From assembly GCA_944470555.2 (NCBI GenBank), contig OX104134.1, positions 68,938,678 to 69,002,677 of the forward strand: a stretch of 64,000 nt of DNA, written 5' to 3'. Below the pieces are notes generated by a model, which saw nothing but the letters and a program-made list of their open reading frames with translations, made no database searches and was not told the origin of the DNA. The position numbers and the translations under genes are program-made. Source of the stretch: Heterobilharzia americana (taxonomy: Eukaryota; Platyhelminthes; Trematoda; Strigeidida; Schistosomatidae). Of this stretch, positions 63,991-64,000 are shown piece after piece (within the stretch, counting starts at the first letter, position 1; each line of letters opens with the position of its first letter).

Positions 63991-64000
63991 ACACCAATTG

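Overview
The window reads as A+T-rich flatworm nuclear DNA, most likely from a schistosome (Schistosoma or a close relative; species not determined). The grounds are tRNA-headed SINE copies with hammerhead-ribozyme cores of the schistosome Sm-alpha type, several Penelope-like elements (PLEs), an RTE/SR2-like retrotransposon family with a (TAA)n tail, long (TA)n tracts, and intron-rich host coding sequence. There is no bacterial gene organisation, rRNA or CRISPR array.

Host genes. The one gene I can identify is on the minus strand: part of a protein kinase D (PRKD) homologue. Five candidate exons lie at 26441-26773, 24382-24694, 21638-21761, 20839-21058 and 15792-15915. The 21638-21761 exon carries the start of the PKD PH domain almost unchanged from animal homologues. 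The two exons upstream encode a Ser/Thr-rich linker, and the two downstream look like the end of the PH domain and the linker before the kinase domain. Splice sites and codon phases join all but one junction, where an exon with the conserved PH core seems to be missing. The C1 domains (higher coordinates) and kinase domain (lower coordinates) were not found. A second, unidentified candidate is a terminal exon at 54378-54635 on the plus strand.

Mobile DNA. (1) RTE/SR2-like family: an almost intact copy at 38706-41921 with a 14-bp target-site duplication and one frameshift; defective relatives at 11750-12322, 17797-19632, 36759-38345, 47610-48957 (minus), 54965-57225 (minus) and a 5' tip at 59655-59790. 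The defective copies share derived features, so already-broken sequences have been copied. Two of them carry simple repeats exactly where the catalytic F-A-D-D codons should be, and (GGCT)n tracts inside the family have expanded and apparently recombined to delete the RT core. (2) PLEs: a nearly complete copy at 27297-30063 with an inverted 5' tip, hammerhead-like terminal sequence and a 13-bp duplication; a very similar internal fragment at 50388-51394 (minus) flanked by a 16-bp duplication; old remnants at 5110-6800 (minus), 7230-8330 and 35760-36560. (3) Remnants of another non-LTR retrotransposon C-terminus at 30160-30300 (minus), 57361-57640 and 63480-63990 (minus). (4) tRNA-derived SINEs and related repeats with hammerhead-like cores at about ten places.

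The remaining sequence (notably 1-4900, 12330-15790, 42290-47600, 57650-63480) is A+T-rich, intron-like or intergenic, with no gene I can support. The most unusual part of the window is the set of catalytically dead, microsatellite-bearing RTE derivatives, together with the density of hammerhead-like motifs.
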